Assembly (NCBI RefSeq): GCF_024166365.1
Contig: NC_064831.1
Coordinates: 82,782,268 to 82,846,267, forward strand
From: Elephas maximus indicus
Taxonomy: Eukaryota; Chordata; Mammalia; Proboscidea; Elephantidae
Direction of reading: 5' to 3'
DNA length: 64,000 nucleotides
A program made the translations under genes and the position numbers. The notes below the pieces were generated by a model. The model did not search any database, was not told where the DNA came from, and worked only from the letters and a program-made list of their open reading frames with translations. Shown here in pieces: positions 48,120 to 58,992 of this stretch; position 1 is the first letter of the stretch, and each line of letters begins with the position of its first letter.

Positions 48120-48563
48120 ACCTACAATCCCTGACCAATGCCATCTTCAGTACTGCATGGGGGGAATTTCAGTCCAGAAATGGCTCTAAATGCCATAAGC
48201 AATCCAAGACAAAGCCACAAATCACACCCATTCTCAAGCCATGGTGACTAGGGTCAAACCCCTGATGTGCCCCACAGCTTTCGCAGGAAAACAGCCCCAC
48301 GTCCCGCTCAGATAATACACTGCCATTTGGAGAGGGCGCTTGGCTTTGAAAAGGAGCAGGGCTTGCCCCTCTGATTACCATGCCCTGTGTCTGGGATGCC
48401 CACTACCAGGACACACCTGAACAAGCACAAAGGGCGTTAGAAAAGGCGATGTCCCATGAGCCTGAGGGCCTTAGGAACCTCCTATGGACATGTCAACAGT
48501 CCGATGTCCAGATGGTTTCAGGTCAAGGAGTTGGACGTGTTTGTAACTCTTTTTTGTACATCA

Positions 48564-49245
48564 TTGCTGTTGTCGTTAGGTGCCACTGAGTTGGTTCCGA
48601 TCCACAGCGACCCTATGTATGATACAAAAAAACACTGCCCAGTCCTACGTCACCCTCACAATCTTTGTTACGCTTGAGCCCGTTGTTGCAGCCAATGTGT
48701 CAATCCATCTCATTGAGGGTCTTCCTCACTTTCGATGACCCTCTAATTTACCAAGCATGATGTCCTTCTCCAGGGACTGGTCCCTCCTGATAGCATGTCC
48801 AAAGTAAGTGAGACAAAGTATCGCCATTATCGCTTCTAAGGAGCATTCTGGCTGAACTTCTTCCGAGACAGATTTGTTCGTTCTTTTGGCAGTCCATAGC
48901 GTAGTCAATATTCTCCACCAACTGCAGAATTCAAAGGCGTCAATTCTTCTTTGGTCTTCCTGACTCATTGCCTAGCTTTCGCATGTGTATGAGACGACTG
49001 AAAATACCATGGCTTGGGTCAGGTGCACCTTAGTCCTCAAAGCGACATCTTTGCTTTTTAAGGATTGAAAGAGCTCTTTTGCAGCAGATTTGCCCAATGC
49101 AATATGTCATTTGATGTCTTGGCTAGTGCTTTCATAGGCATTGATCCTAGTAAAACGAAACCCTTGACAACTTCAATCTTATCTCCTTTTATCATGATGT
49201 TGCTTACTGGTCCAGTTGTGAGGAGTTTCGTTTTCAGGTATCATG
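48564..49245 (-). mobile_element. RTE/BovB LINE fragment, 5'-truncated
   Basis: It runs parallel to the 3' third of the large RTE: tail side tgctgttgtcgttaggtgcc, then gatgtccttctccagggact, ttcgttcttttggcagtcca and tggtccagttgtgaggagtt. Minus frame 48726-48968 encodes a decayed C-terminal piece of the LINE protein (RRIDAFEF, AKRTNKS, TYFGHAIRRDQSLEKDIMLG). Homology stops at about 49245. Confidence 0.9.
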
Positions 49246-49494
49246 AAGCCTGGAAAACGCAAAATCTGATTGGTCAACCTCCTTGTACACTTTTAGCATG
49301 AAGTTTCAGTCAGTCATTGGCCCTGAGGCAGGAACTGACTGCTGACTCTGGGGGAAGGTTCCAGAGGCTCCGACTTCAGCTCAGCCTCATGGGAGTAAAT
49401 CTCCATCACACCTAGGAAATCATCTTCCTTCTTCCTGATTGTTTATAGAATCTTATGATCTTATCACTAACCGATTGGGCTAAAGTCATTGACA

Positions 49495-49832
49495 TTGTGA
49501 ATTGCTCGGGAGTCAGCTCTGACTCGTGGTGACCTTACGTCTAACAACAAAACATGGCCCACTCCTGTGCCATCTTCATGATCATTGGAATGCTCGAGTC
49601 CATTGTTGCGGCTATCGTGTAGTGCTTTCGGCCTACAGGCTCATCTTCCAGAACTATATCAGACAATGTTCTGTTGTTATCCGTAAGGTTTTCATTGGCT
49701 GATTCTCACAGTAGATCGCCAGGCCCTTCTTCCCAGCCTATTTTAGTCTGGAAGCTTCTAGCATCTAGTCTGGCATAGTTTCTAGCATCATAGCAACACA
49801 CAAGCCACCACAGTAGGACAAACTGACAGATA
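49495..49832 (-). mobile_element. Internally deleted RTE derivative (5' UTR joined to 3' end)
   Basis: On the minus strand the element begins with RTE 5' UTR sequence (tgtcctactgtggtggcttg, agcttccagactaaaatagg, tgatatagttctggaagatg). At about 49615 it passes straight to the RTE 3' end (cgcaacaatggactcgagca, gatggcacaggagtgggcca). The whole coding region is missing and no tRNA head is present. The ancestral element was non-autonomous. Confidence 0.82.
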
Positions 49833-50648
49833 AGCACTTAAAAACACTTACCCAGGGAAGAAGCTGGAAATAAACACTAACTTCTACACTGCTGGGGCCT
49901 ACAATGCTTCAATGCCTATCAAGGCTGGCCAGCCTTTCCAAACACATGACTCCAGAAAATAATTTGAAACCCTGCAATCATGGTAAAGGCCATTAGCCAG
50001 GGCCCTCATGCATGCTTCCAATGGCAGGTTTGACGTTATGAGCTGAAGAAATTACACCTCAAACAATCAACTCTCTGAGACACAACACCCTTCACAAAAG
50101 AAAAGCAATTTATGCTGTTTCGCCGCTGGGCATGTGAACAAGAGAAAACTGAGATGTTTGAGAAGTTCAAAGACACTCAGGAACGTTCTAAGCAGAGTTA
50201 CCCTGGAGAAGACGCCTAGCAAGGGATGGAAAAATCCAGCTGCACTAACGAGAGCCCTGTACAAAGGAGTCAGGTGGAGCGGGGTGAGGGGATCTTTGCA
50301 CATTTTTCTCAAATGAATAGGCCTGCCCTTCCTGCACTCGCTGTGTGCCACTCAGAAGCAGGGAACAGATGAGCAGAGTCAGTCAGCGCTTCCAGCAGAC
50401 CGTCGGATCCTGGAGCCTGAGTCTACTGGGATCAGAGAGAAATGCCTCCCTGCCTCAGGGAGAGCATGAGATAAAGGGAAAACAGAGGGCGCTCCAAGCC
50501 TAAAGATCCTCCCTGAGTCCACACTCTCTCTTCTCTGAATGGGGATGCTATAACGTGCCTTTTTATATGAATAATGCCCCATAGTAGTTGAGTGCTTCCT
50601 AGGGGCCGACTAAGCAATCTGCATGCATGATCTCACATGAAGCTTACA

Positions 50649-50820
50649 AACCAAAAACGCACTGTCCTCGAGTCGATTCTGACTCACAGCGATCCTCTAG
50701 CACAGAGCAGAGCTGTCCCATAGGGTTTCCAAGGCTGTAATCCTTACGGAAGCAGACTGTCACATATTTCTCCCTTTCGGTTATCAGCCAAGCACTTAAC
50801 CACTGTACTACCAGGCCTCC
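50649..50820 (-). mobile_element. AfroSINE, long type
   Basis: A minus-strand copy with ctcgagtcgattctgactca, ggaagcagactgtcacatat and head complement ccactgtactaccaggcctc. Confidence 0.92.
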
Positions 50821-50851
50821 TGTTAACTTACAGATAACCCTAAAAGGTACA

Positions 50852-51056
50852 TGGAGTGCCTGGGTGGTGCAAACAGTTAATGTGCTCAGCTGCTCATCAA
50901 AAGGTTGGTGGTTCAAGTCCACCCAGAGGCACCTCGGAAGAAAGGCCAGGCAATCTGCTTCTGCAAAGTCAACTGCTGAGAGGCCCATGGAACACAGTTC
51001 TACTCTGACACACATGGGTCACCGTGAGATGAGGTCAGCTCAATAGTGACTGGTTT
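50852..51056 (+). mobile_element. AfroSINE, long type
   Basis: A plus-strand copy 32 bp from the previous one, in opposite orientation, with A box tgggtggtgcaaacagttaa and B box gtggttcaagtccaccc. The internal segment is ggccaggcaatctgcttctg. Confidence 0.93.
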
Positions 51057-51064
51057 TTTGTTTT

Positions 51065-51215
51065 TTAAGGCACATGCTGTTATCCTTCTCTTATGACTGA
51101 GGAAGCTGAGGATCAGAGAGGTTAACTTGCCACGGCCATATAGCTAAGAAGTGGCAGAGCTGGAGTTTGACCTAAGGCAACCTGGAGACTAGCAGGCTTG
51201 CACTCTACACCCCGT
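51065..51215 (-). mobile_element. MIR
   Basis: Reverse-complement MIR core: tgactgaggaagctgaggat, cagagaggttaacttgccac, atagctaagaagtggcagag. Confidence 0.8.
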
Positions 51216-51794
51216 GGTCTGCTGCCACGCCTCCGTGGTCGGCAACAGTGGCAGTGTTACAGCCACTCGTTGCTTTAAATGTGACATGAAGGCAGGAGGG
51301 CATGACGCTTAAGAGCATAGACTCTGGAGTTCATTTAGAAACCCCAAATCAAAGGGCATCGTAAGTGCATATCCTCCCTGTTTTGCTCAAGAGGGCCAAG
51401 GGCTGCCCCAGCACTGACCTCCCTGGCAGGTCACCTTGAACTCTATCATGCTTGCCAAGAGGCAAGACCTGGAGGCCTTCCTTGCTATTCCTTGCTATTC
51501 TCTACTCACTCCTAACTGCAAGCCCACTCCGTACCCCCACTCCGCACCACCAAGGTAAAGGGAGTTTCCCTGGGGTGTGGCCTGTACTACCTTTTATCTC
51601 TAAAGAGATAAAAGTAAAGGGAAGCAAGCAGAGAGTTGGGGACCTCATACCACCAAAAAAGCAGTACCAGGAACAGAGCGCGTCCTTTGGACCCGGGGTC
51701 CCTGCACCTGAAAAGCTCCTTACCAGGGGAAAATTGAGGACAAGGACCTTCCTCCAGAGCCGACAGAAAAAGAAAGCCTTCCACTGGAGCTGAC

Positions 51795-51902
51795 ACCCTG
51801 AATTTGGACTTTTAGCCACTTTACTGTGAAGAAGTAAATTTCTCTTTGTTAAAGCCATCCACTTGTATTTCTGTTATAGCAGCGCTAGATGACTAAGACA
51901 AG
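51795..51902 (+). mobile_element. LTR-like 3' tail (tentative)
   Basis: The block tttctctttgttaaagccat, then cttgtatttctgttatagca and gcgctagatgactaagaca, resembles the end of MaLR-type LTRs. The 5' part could not be delimited. Confidence 0.4.
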
Positions 51903-52046
51903 GGGTCAGCCTGTGGACCGAGGCCCCATCTCACCCAGAGACGCACACAGCTTGAGGACACAGCACCTAGAAAAAGCCCAGGTTTAAGGTCAGAGTTGGG
52001 TTCATGACCCAGTGTTTCTGCTTACGGAGCTTGTTTTCTCAGCTGT

Positions 52047-52252
52047 CTATACAGGTGATGCAACAGTTAAGCACTTGGCGGATAACTGAAGGGTTGGCAG
52101 TTCAAACCGACCCAGCAGCTCCACAGCATAAAGACCTGGTGACCTGCTGGCACAAAGATTACAGCCTAGGAATCGTACTGGGCAGTTCTACTCTGTCACA
52201 CGGGGTGGCTATGAGTCAAAAATCGACTCGATGGCACACAACAACAACAACA
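52047..52252 (+). mobile_element. AfroSINE, long type, RTE-like ACA tail
   Basis: A plus-strand copy with head caggtgatgcaacagttaag, B box ggcagttcaaaccgaccc and tail aaatcgactcgatggcacac then aacaacaacaac, the same end as the RTE. Confidence 0.94.
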
Positions 52253-52455
52253 CAGAGGGACGTGGGGATGGGGGCGGGTAGGACAAAAACACGTGAGAAC
52301 GTCCAATCTCAGCGCTTCTCCCTGAAGAAGAAGATTCAGGACACAGAGAAGGGGAAGGTATTGCCATCCCAGTCTCAACAGCACAGCCCCCTTGCTACAC
52401 TTGTTTCTTTTCTGGTGCAGGATCCCATTAACCCAGGTGGCCCTAAGGAAAATAT

Positions 52456-52906
52456 GGTCTGGTGGGTTGAATTGTGTCCTCCAAAAAGATATGGTGGAGA
52501 CTTAACTCCTGGTACCTGTGAATGTGACCTTATTTGGGAATAGGGTCTTTGCAACTGTAATCAAATCAAGATGAGGTCATATTGGAATAGGATGGGCTCT
52601 AATTCAATGATTGGTGTCCTCAAAAGAAGCAAAAAGACAGAGATACACAGAAGGAAGACAACCATGCGAAGGGGAAGGCAGAAATCGGAGTGAGGGAGCT
52701 ACAACCCAAAGAATACCAAGGACCGCTGGCACCCACCAGCAGCTGGAGTGAGGCTTGGAACCAGTTCTTCCCTAGAGCCTTCAGAGGGAGCACGGCCCTG
52801 CCAATACCTGGATTTTAGAGTTTCGGCCTCCAGAACTGGGAGAGAATAAACTTCTGTTGTTCAAAGTTACCCTTTGGCAGCCCAGCCCTAGGAACTACTA
52901 ATACAG
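52456..52906 (+). mobile_element. MLT1-type MaLR solo LTR
   Basis: An endogenous-retrovirus-like (ERVL-MaLR) LTR in good register: gggttgaattgtgtcctcca, aatgtgaccttatttgggaa, tagggtctttgcaactgtaa, cctccagaactgggagagaa then taaacttctgttgtt, and the end aactactaatacag. No internal retroviral sequence adjoins it. Confidence 0.88.
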
Positions 52907-53019
52907 ACGGCAAATGATAATCTTTCAGTAAATTTCCCTGTCACGCTCCACAGGAATAGGCAAGGTCGGAGAAGTTTGCGGGGGGCAGAAGGAAGTCACT
53001 GCTTAGGGAGCACCGAGTT

Positions 53020-53178
53020 TCTGTTACGGGTGATAGAAAAAATTTGGAAACTGATGGTGGTGATGGGTGATCAATGTAATTAATGTCACTGGATTGTACA
53101 TGTAAAAAATGCTGAAATGGAAAATGTTTTGTGATATATATATATACTTGCCACAATAAAAATAAAAATTTTTTTTTT
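53020..53178 (+). mobile_element. L1-type 3' end with A/T tail
   Basis: The blocks ggaaactgatggtggtgatg, gtcactggattgtacatgta and tgccacaataaaaataaaaa are the usual 3' end of old L1 elements. A (TA)n run at about 53136-53146 and a T run follow. Confidence 0.65.
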
Positions 53179-53775
53179 TTTTTTGAAGAGACAAAGCACC
53201 TTTTGTTTTTAACCAAAACACATGTTTTTAACAAAACAGAGAAGTTCAAAATGCTTTTACTCTGAAATGTGATCCTGGAGCCAGAGGGTTTGTTTACTCA
53301 AAGGACCTTTCAGCAGATGGTCAGAAACAGGTTTCCCAGTCAGTACTCAAGGCACGGCCTTTACAAACAAGGAGGCGGGGCAAGCAGAGAAACATGGCTC
53401 CACCAACCAACTTGGAAAGAGTCCTTCCTTTCTTGGCCTGTTTCCAAAAGCAAACAAAAAAAAAACACTTAAGGGTTAGTTTATTATTAGAAGTTCAGTT
53501 TTAAGGTGTGGCAGGCAGAACCATAAATGGGGAGTCCAGACATTGAGGTTCAAGTCTCATTTTTGCAGTTCCCTGGTCTATATGCCTTTGGGTAAGTCAC
53601 TCCCACTAAGCCTAACTTCATCATCTGTTGCTTCTCCTTGCCTGTGTAGTTGGGGTGCTGGTGAGGGCCCTCAAGGAGCCTTCCCCCCTTACTTATTCTG
53701 TAGAACCATAAGCTTCCCTGTTTCCCCCAACAAGGCCTTCCTCAGACACCTTTACCAGGCCAGGTTGTCCCCTTT

Positions 53776-54195
53776 GTACTAGTTACCAAAGGCTGCCATA
53801 ACAAAGCACCACGAAGAGGGTGGCTTTAAACAACAGAAATTTATTGTCTCAGTCCTGGAGACTGGGAATCTGAGTTATGCAGTCAGCCCTGTCAATTCAT
53901 TCTGAGGCTTTGAGGGAGAACCTGTTGCATGCCTGTCTCCCAGATTCTGGTAGCTCCAGGTATTCCTTGGATTGTAGCTACAGGATCACAAGGTATCCTT
54001 CCTCTGTCTCTGGGTCTCTTCCCTTTTATAAGGGCACCAATCATATAGGATTAAGACCCACCCTATTCCAGTATGACCCCATGTTAATCTAACTTCATCG
54101 CAAAGACCTTATTTCCAAATAAGGTCCCATTCAGGGGTACAGGGATTAGAACTTCAACATATCTTCTTTGGGAGATAATAATTTAATCCACAACA
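53776..54195 (-). mobile_element. MaLR-type solo LTR
   Basis: The reverse complement of an ERVL-MaLR LTR: ctagttaccaaaggctgcca, ggctttaaacaacagaaatt, tgtctcagtcctggagactg, cccttttataagggcaccaa, ccaaataaggtcccattcag. It is a solo LTR, and the 52456-52906 LTR lies in the opposite orientation. Confidence 0.8.
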
Positions 54196-54359
54196 CCCTT
54201 CTTCGGACTCCTAAAGCCCCATCATCTCCATCCACGGGCACCATCATTGCTGCTGGGCAGGTCTTCATGTGACCCTGGTAGCATGTGTGGCCTTCCTGTA
54301 TCATCTGCTCCACTGGGCATGACAGTAACAGCAGCCACCACGATGGGCAACCATTTAGT

Positions 54360-54500
54360 ACCAGGTATTTCACTCATTATCTCATTGCAGCCTCCAACCT
54401 GTCACAAAGGGATTATACCCATTATTGAGTTAAAGAAACCAAGGCCAGCAGGCACAGTGTGACCTGCCCCAGCGAGTGGTACTCAAACCCAGGTCTATCA
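54360..54500 (-). mobile_element. MIR
   Basis: The blocks cactcattatctcattgcag, gagttaaagaaaccaaggcc and gtggtactcaaacccaggtc match the reverse-complement MIR. Confidence 0.7.
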
Positions 54501-54699
54501 AAATGAGGGCAGAAAACTCAGCTCAGACATCTGGATGTTCCCACACACTAAGGAGACTCTCAACAGATACTGCTCAGGTACCTAGACAGGCAACTGCAAG
54601 TTCCTTTGGTTGCCAGCCACTGACGGCCATGACAAAAAGCAACCAACAAGAAGGTTGTGTCAACAAAAGAAAATCACGCCATGCTTTTGACTAGAAAGT

Positions 54700-55675
54700 T
54701 TCAACTTTGTGAAGCTGTCAGGCCTCCTAAATTAATCTATAAGCTTAATGAAATTCAGTAAAATACTGATAGATTTTTGTTGGTGATCTAGACAAGCTGA
54801 TTCCAAAGTTCATAGAAGAAAAAGAAGAAGAAAAAAAAGCATAGAGAATAACCAGAAAAATTCTGAAAAAGAGGAGTAAAGAAGGGAAAGTGGCCTTACC
54901 AAATAGTAAAATATGCTTAAAACCACAGTAACTGAACACAGCGGCGCTGCCATATCAACAGATATTGTAGCAAAATAGAAAGGTCCGAAGTAAACCCAAG
55001 TACGACTAGAATCTGGTATAGAATAAAGACGGCACTTCAAACGAGTAAAGAAAAAGGTAACCCATTCAATATGCTGTGTTGGTAGCCATTCATATCTCAT
55101 ACTTTATGCCAGAATAAATTAGATGAATCAATGATTTAAATGTAGAAAATAACACCATAAAAGTACTAGAAGAAAACACAGGCAAAGTCCAAAAAACCAT
55201 AAAAAGGATACTGAATTGAAACACATAAAAAAAAAATTTTTAAGTGAAAACACAAACGATAAACTCGGGAAAATGCTTCTAACTCACATTACAGATGAAG
55301 AACTAGCCTCTTTTACCATGTTAAAGAATTCCTACTAATCAGTAAAAAAGAAAAAAAAAAAAGACCAACAGTCTATCATCAAAAAATAAATAAAATTAAT
55401 TATTTTTAGAAAGACCAACGATCTAATTGAAAAATGGGCAAAGGACATAAAATAGGCAGTTCACACACACACACATAGGAGCTACAAATGGCTTTTAACC
55501 ATTAAAAAATGCCCAGTCTCAAACACGGTAAGAGAAATGCAAATTTAATCTTCACAGAGATCCTCTTTTTCACCTATAAATTTACTGAAAATCAAAATAT
55601 CTGAAAACATCCTGTTGCCAAGGATGTGGGGGAAAAGACTCTCTCATTAATTGCTTACGGAAGCACAAATTTATG
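54700..55675 (+). mobile_element. Old L1 3' part of ORF2 and beyond
   Basis: The L1 order is visible on the plus strand: tctagacaagctgattccaa, aaagtggccttaccaaatag, accacagtaactgaacacag, aaagtactagaagaaaacac, aagagaaatgcaaatttaat and tgttgccaaggatgtggggg. It is decayed and non-coding. Confidence 0.8.
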
Positions 55676-55725
55676 ATCTGTAGTGTCGCTATGAGTTGGA
55701 ATCAACTCGACAGCATAGGTTTTTT
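55676..55725 (+). mobile_element. AfroSINE 3'-end fragment
   Basis: Only the last 50 bp of the element remain: gtcgctatgagttggaatca then actcgacagcataggttttt. Confidence 0.85.
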
Positions 55726-55742
55726 GGGATTTATAAAGGGAG

Positions 55743-55771
55743 TTGTTGTTGTTGTTGTTGTTGTTGTTGTT
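55743..55771 (+). repeat. (TTG)n: 3' tail of the RTE
   Basis: Nine to ten gtt units on the plus strand correspond to an (AAC)n tail at the end of the minus-strand LINE. RTE-clade elements typically end in short simple repeats in place of poly-A. Confidence 0.95.
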
Positions 55772-55869
55772 AGGGTGCCGTCGAGTCGGTTCCAACTGAC
55801 AGCGACCCGATGCACAACAGAATGAAACACTGCCCGGTCCTGCATCATCCTTACAATCATTGTTATGCT

Positions 55870-57011
55870 TCAGCTCATTGTTGCTGCCACTGTGTCAATC
55901 CACCTCGTTGAGGGTCTTCCTCTTTTCCCCTGACCCTGTACTCTGCCAAGCATGATGTCCTTCTCCAGGGACTGATCCCTCCTGACAACATGTCCAAAGT
56001 ATGTAAGGCGCAGTCCCACCATCCTTGCCTCTAAGAAGCATTCTGGCCGCCCTTCTTCCAAGACAGATTTGTTCGTTCTTTTGGCAGTCCATGGTATATG
56101 CAATATTCTTCGCCAACGCCACAATTCAAAGGCATCAATTCTTCTCTGGTTTTCCTTATTCATTGTCCAGCTTTCACATGCATATGAGGCAATTGAAAAT
56201 ACAACGGCTTGGATCAGGTGCACCTTAATCTTCAGGGTGACATCTTTGCTCTTTAACACTTTGAAGAGGTCCTTTGCAGCAGATTTGCCCAATGCAAGGT
56301 GTCTTTTGATTTCTTGACTGCTGCTTCCATGGCTGTTGATTGTGGATCCAAGTAAAATGATATCCTTGACAACTTCAATCTTTTCTCCATTTATCATAAT
56401 GTTGCTCATTGGTCCAGTTGTGAGGATTTTTGTTTTCTTTATGTTGAGGTGTAATCCATACTGAAGGCTGTGGTCTTTGATCTTCATTAGTAAGTGCTTC
56501 AAGTCCTTTTCACTTTCAGCAAGCAAGGCTGTGTCATCTGCATAATGCAGGTTGTTAATGAGTCTTCCTCCAATCCTGATGCCCTGTTCTTCTTCATATA
56601 GTCCACTTCTTGTATTATTTGTTCAGCATACAGATTGAATATGTATGGTGAAAGAATACAACCCTGACACACACCTTTCCTGACTTTAAACCAATCAGTA
56701 TCCCCTTGTTCTGTCTGAACAACTACCTCTTGATCTTTGTAAAGGTTCCTCATGAGCACAATTAAGTGTTCTGGAATTCCCATTCTTTGCAATGTTATCC
56801 ATAGTTTGTTATGATCCACACAGTCGAATGCCTTTGCATAGTCAATAAAACACAGGTAAACATCCTTCTGGTATTCTCTGCTTTCAGCCACGATCCACCT
56901 GACATCAGCAATGATATCCCTGGTTCCACATCCTCTTCTGAAACGGGCCTGAATTTCTAGCAGTTCCCTGTCGATATACTGCTGCAGCCGTTTCTGACTG
57001 ATCTTCAGCAA
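55870..57011 (-). pseudogene. RTE reverse-transcriptase and C-terminal region (frameshifted)
   Basis: Two overlapping frames, 56499-57011 and 55870-56526, carry consecutive parts of one ancestral protein. The first holds palm motif A (FIDYAKAFDCVDH) and the GVCQGCILSPY motif. The YADD motif is only readable in the other frame (LHYADDTALLAESE, near 56510-56560), so an indel lies at about 56600. The second frame continues through SWTMNKENQRRIDAFELW to the 3' end. Confidence 0.92.
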
Positions 57012-57510
57012 AATTTTGCTTGTGTGTGATATTAATGATATTGTTCTATAATTTCCACATTCGGTTAGATCACCTTTCTTGGGATCACCTTTCTTGGCAT
57101 AAACATGGATCCCTTCCAGTCAGCTGGCCAGGAAGCTGTCTTCCATATTACTTGGCACAGACGAGTGAGCACCTCCAGTGCTGCCTCCGTTTGTTGAAAC
57201 ATCTCAGTTGACATTCCATCAATTCCCGGAGCCTTGTTTTTCGCCAATGCCTTCAGAGCAGCTTGGACTTCTTCCTTCAGTACCATCGGTTCCTGATCAT
57301 ATGCTACCTCTTGAAATGGCTGAACATCGACCAATTCTTTTTGGTATAATGGCTTTGTGTATTCCTTCCATCTTCTTTTGATGCTTCCCACATTGTTTAA
57401 TATTTTCCCCCATGGAATCCTTCACTATTGCAACTTGAGGCTTGAATTTTTTCTTCAGTTCTTTCAGCTTGAGAAACACCGAGCGTGTTCTTCCCTTTTG
57501 GTTTTCCATC
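57012..57510 (-). pseudogene. RTE linker and N-terminal RT region (broken)
   Basis: Two further short frames (57065-57391 and 57297-57509) carry NKAPGIDGMSTEMFQ, typical of the start of RTE reverse transcriptases, and KNRPxG-poor linker sequence. They are out of frame with each other and with the neighbours. Confidence 0.85.
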
Positions 57511-57959
57511 TTCAGCTCTTTGCACGTGTCATTACAATACTTTACTTTGTCTTCTCGAGACGCCCTTTGAAATCTTCTGTTCCGTTCTTTTACTTCATCA
57601 GTTTTTCCTTTTGCTTTAGCTGTTCAATGCTCAAGAGCAAGTTTCAGGGTCTCTTCTGACAACCATCTTGGTCTTTTCTTTCTTTCCTGTCTTTTCAATG
57701 ACTTCTTGCTTTCTTCATGGATGACGTCCTTGATGTCATTCCACAACTCATCTGGCCTTCAGTCACTAGTGTTCAATGAGTCAAATCTCTTCTTCAGATG
57801 GTCTCTAAATTCAGGTGGGATATACTCAAGGTCATATTTTGGCTCTCATGGACTTGCTCTTATTTTGTTCAGTTTCAGCTTGAACTTGCATATGAGCAAT
57901 TGATGGTCTGTTCCACAGTCGGCCCTTGGCCTTGTTCTGACTGATATTGAGCTTTTCCA

Positions 57960-58625
57960 TCATCTCTTTCCACAAATGTAGTCAATTTGATTTCTGTGTG
58001 TCCCATCTGGTGAGTTCCATGAGTATAGTCGCCGTTTATGTTGGTGAAAGAAGGTATGTGCAATGAAGAAGTCGTTGGTCTTGCAAAACTCTATCATTTG
58101 ATCTCCAGCATTGTTTCTATCACCAAGGCCATATTTTCCAACTACTGATCCTTCTTCTTTGTTTCCAACTTTCACATTCCAATCGCCAGTAATTATCAAT
58201 GCATCTTGATTGCATGTTCGATCAATTTCAGACTGCAGCAGCTGATAAAATTCTTCTATTTCTTCATCTTTGGCCCTAGTGGTCGGTGCGTAAATTTGAA
58301 TAATAGTCGTCTTAACTGGTCTTCCTTGTAAGCATATGGATATATATCCTATCACTGACAGTGTTGTACTTCAGGATAGATCTTGAAATGTTCTTTTTGA
58401 CAATGAATGCAACACCATTCCTCTTCAAGTTGTCATTCTTCCCACATAGTAGACTATATGATTGTCCGATTCAAAATGGCCAATACCAGTCCATTTCAGC
58501 TCACTAATGCCTAGGATATTGATATTTATGCATTCCATTTCATTTTTGATGGTTTCCAATTTTCCTAGATTTATTCTTCATACATTCCAGGTTCCGATTA
58601 TTTATGGATGTTTGCAGCTCTTTCT
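57960..58625 (-). pseudogene. RTE endonuclease domain (inactivated)
   Basis: An APE-like endonuclease region. The open piece 57960-58355 holds IQIYAPTT, ITGDWNVKVG and NSPDGTHRNQIDYI, the residues expected around the catalytic Asp/Asn positions. Upstream, ILGISELKWTG is readable near 58480-58520, but in-frame stops and an indel separate it from the downstream part. Confidence 0.88.
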
Positions 58626-58992
58626 TCTCATTTTGAGTCATGCCACATCAGCAGATGAAGGTCCCGAAAGCTTTACTCCATCCACGTCATTAAGGTCAAC
58701 TTTACTTCGAGGAGGCAGCTCCTCCCCAGTCATCTTTTGAGTGCCTTCCAACCTGGGGGGCTCATCTTCCAGCACTATATCAGAGAAGGTTTTCACTGGC
58801 TAATGCTTTTCAGAAGTAGGCTGCCGGGTCCTTCGTCTTAGTCTGTCTTAGTCTGGAAGCTCAGCTGAAACCTGTCCTCCACGGATGACCCCCACATGTC
58901 TCTCCGTTTGTCGTACTGTGGGAGCTTGCGTGTTGCTGTGATGCCGGAAGCTATGCCACCAGTATTCAGATACCAGCAGGGTCACCCATGGA

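Larger units (their letters stand above)
55742..58992 (-). mobile_element. RTE/BovB-type LINE, 3.2 kb, decayed, with inverted 5' end
   Basis: An autonomous-type non-LTR retrotransposon on the minus strand, close to the full length of the family. From 5' to 3': 5' UTR (about 58625-58992), endonuclease region (about 57960-58625, with TGDWN and NQIDYI motifs), linker, reverse transcriptase (about 56500-57390, with FIDYAKAFDCVDH, GVCQGCILSPY and a YADD box near 56540), C-terminal region (55870-56500) and a 3' tail of (ACA)n seen as (TTG)n at 55743-55771. The protein is broken by several stops and frame changes, including one near 56600 just before YADD, so this copy cannot move by itself. The LINE normally nicks DNA, copies its own RNA and also mobilises SINEs that share its 3' end. 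Confidence 0.95.

Noticed and set aside
52004..52543. 179-codon plus frame as a gene
   Set aside because: It crosses an AfroSINE (52047-52252) and the start of an MLT1-type LTR, so the reading frame is repeat-derived.
52456..52906. Complete endogenous retrovirus near the MaLR LTRs
   Set aside because: The LTRs at 52456-52906, 53776-54195 and 63051-63462 are solo. Two are in opposite orientation, and no gag, pol or env-like sequence lies between them.
55870..56526. 218-codon minus frame as a host gene
   Set aside because: It is the C-terminal part of the RTE reverse transcriptase, out of frame with the rest of the element.
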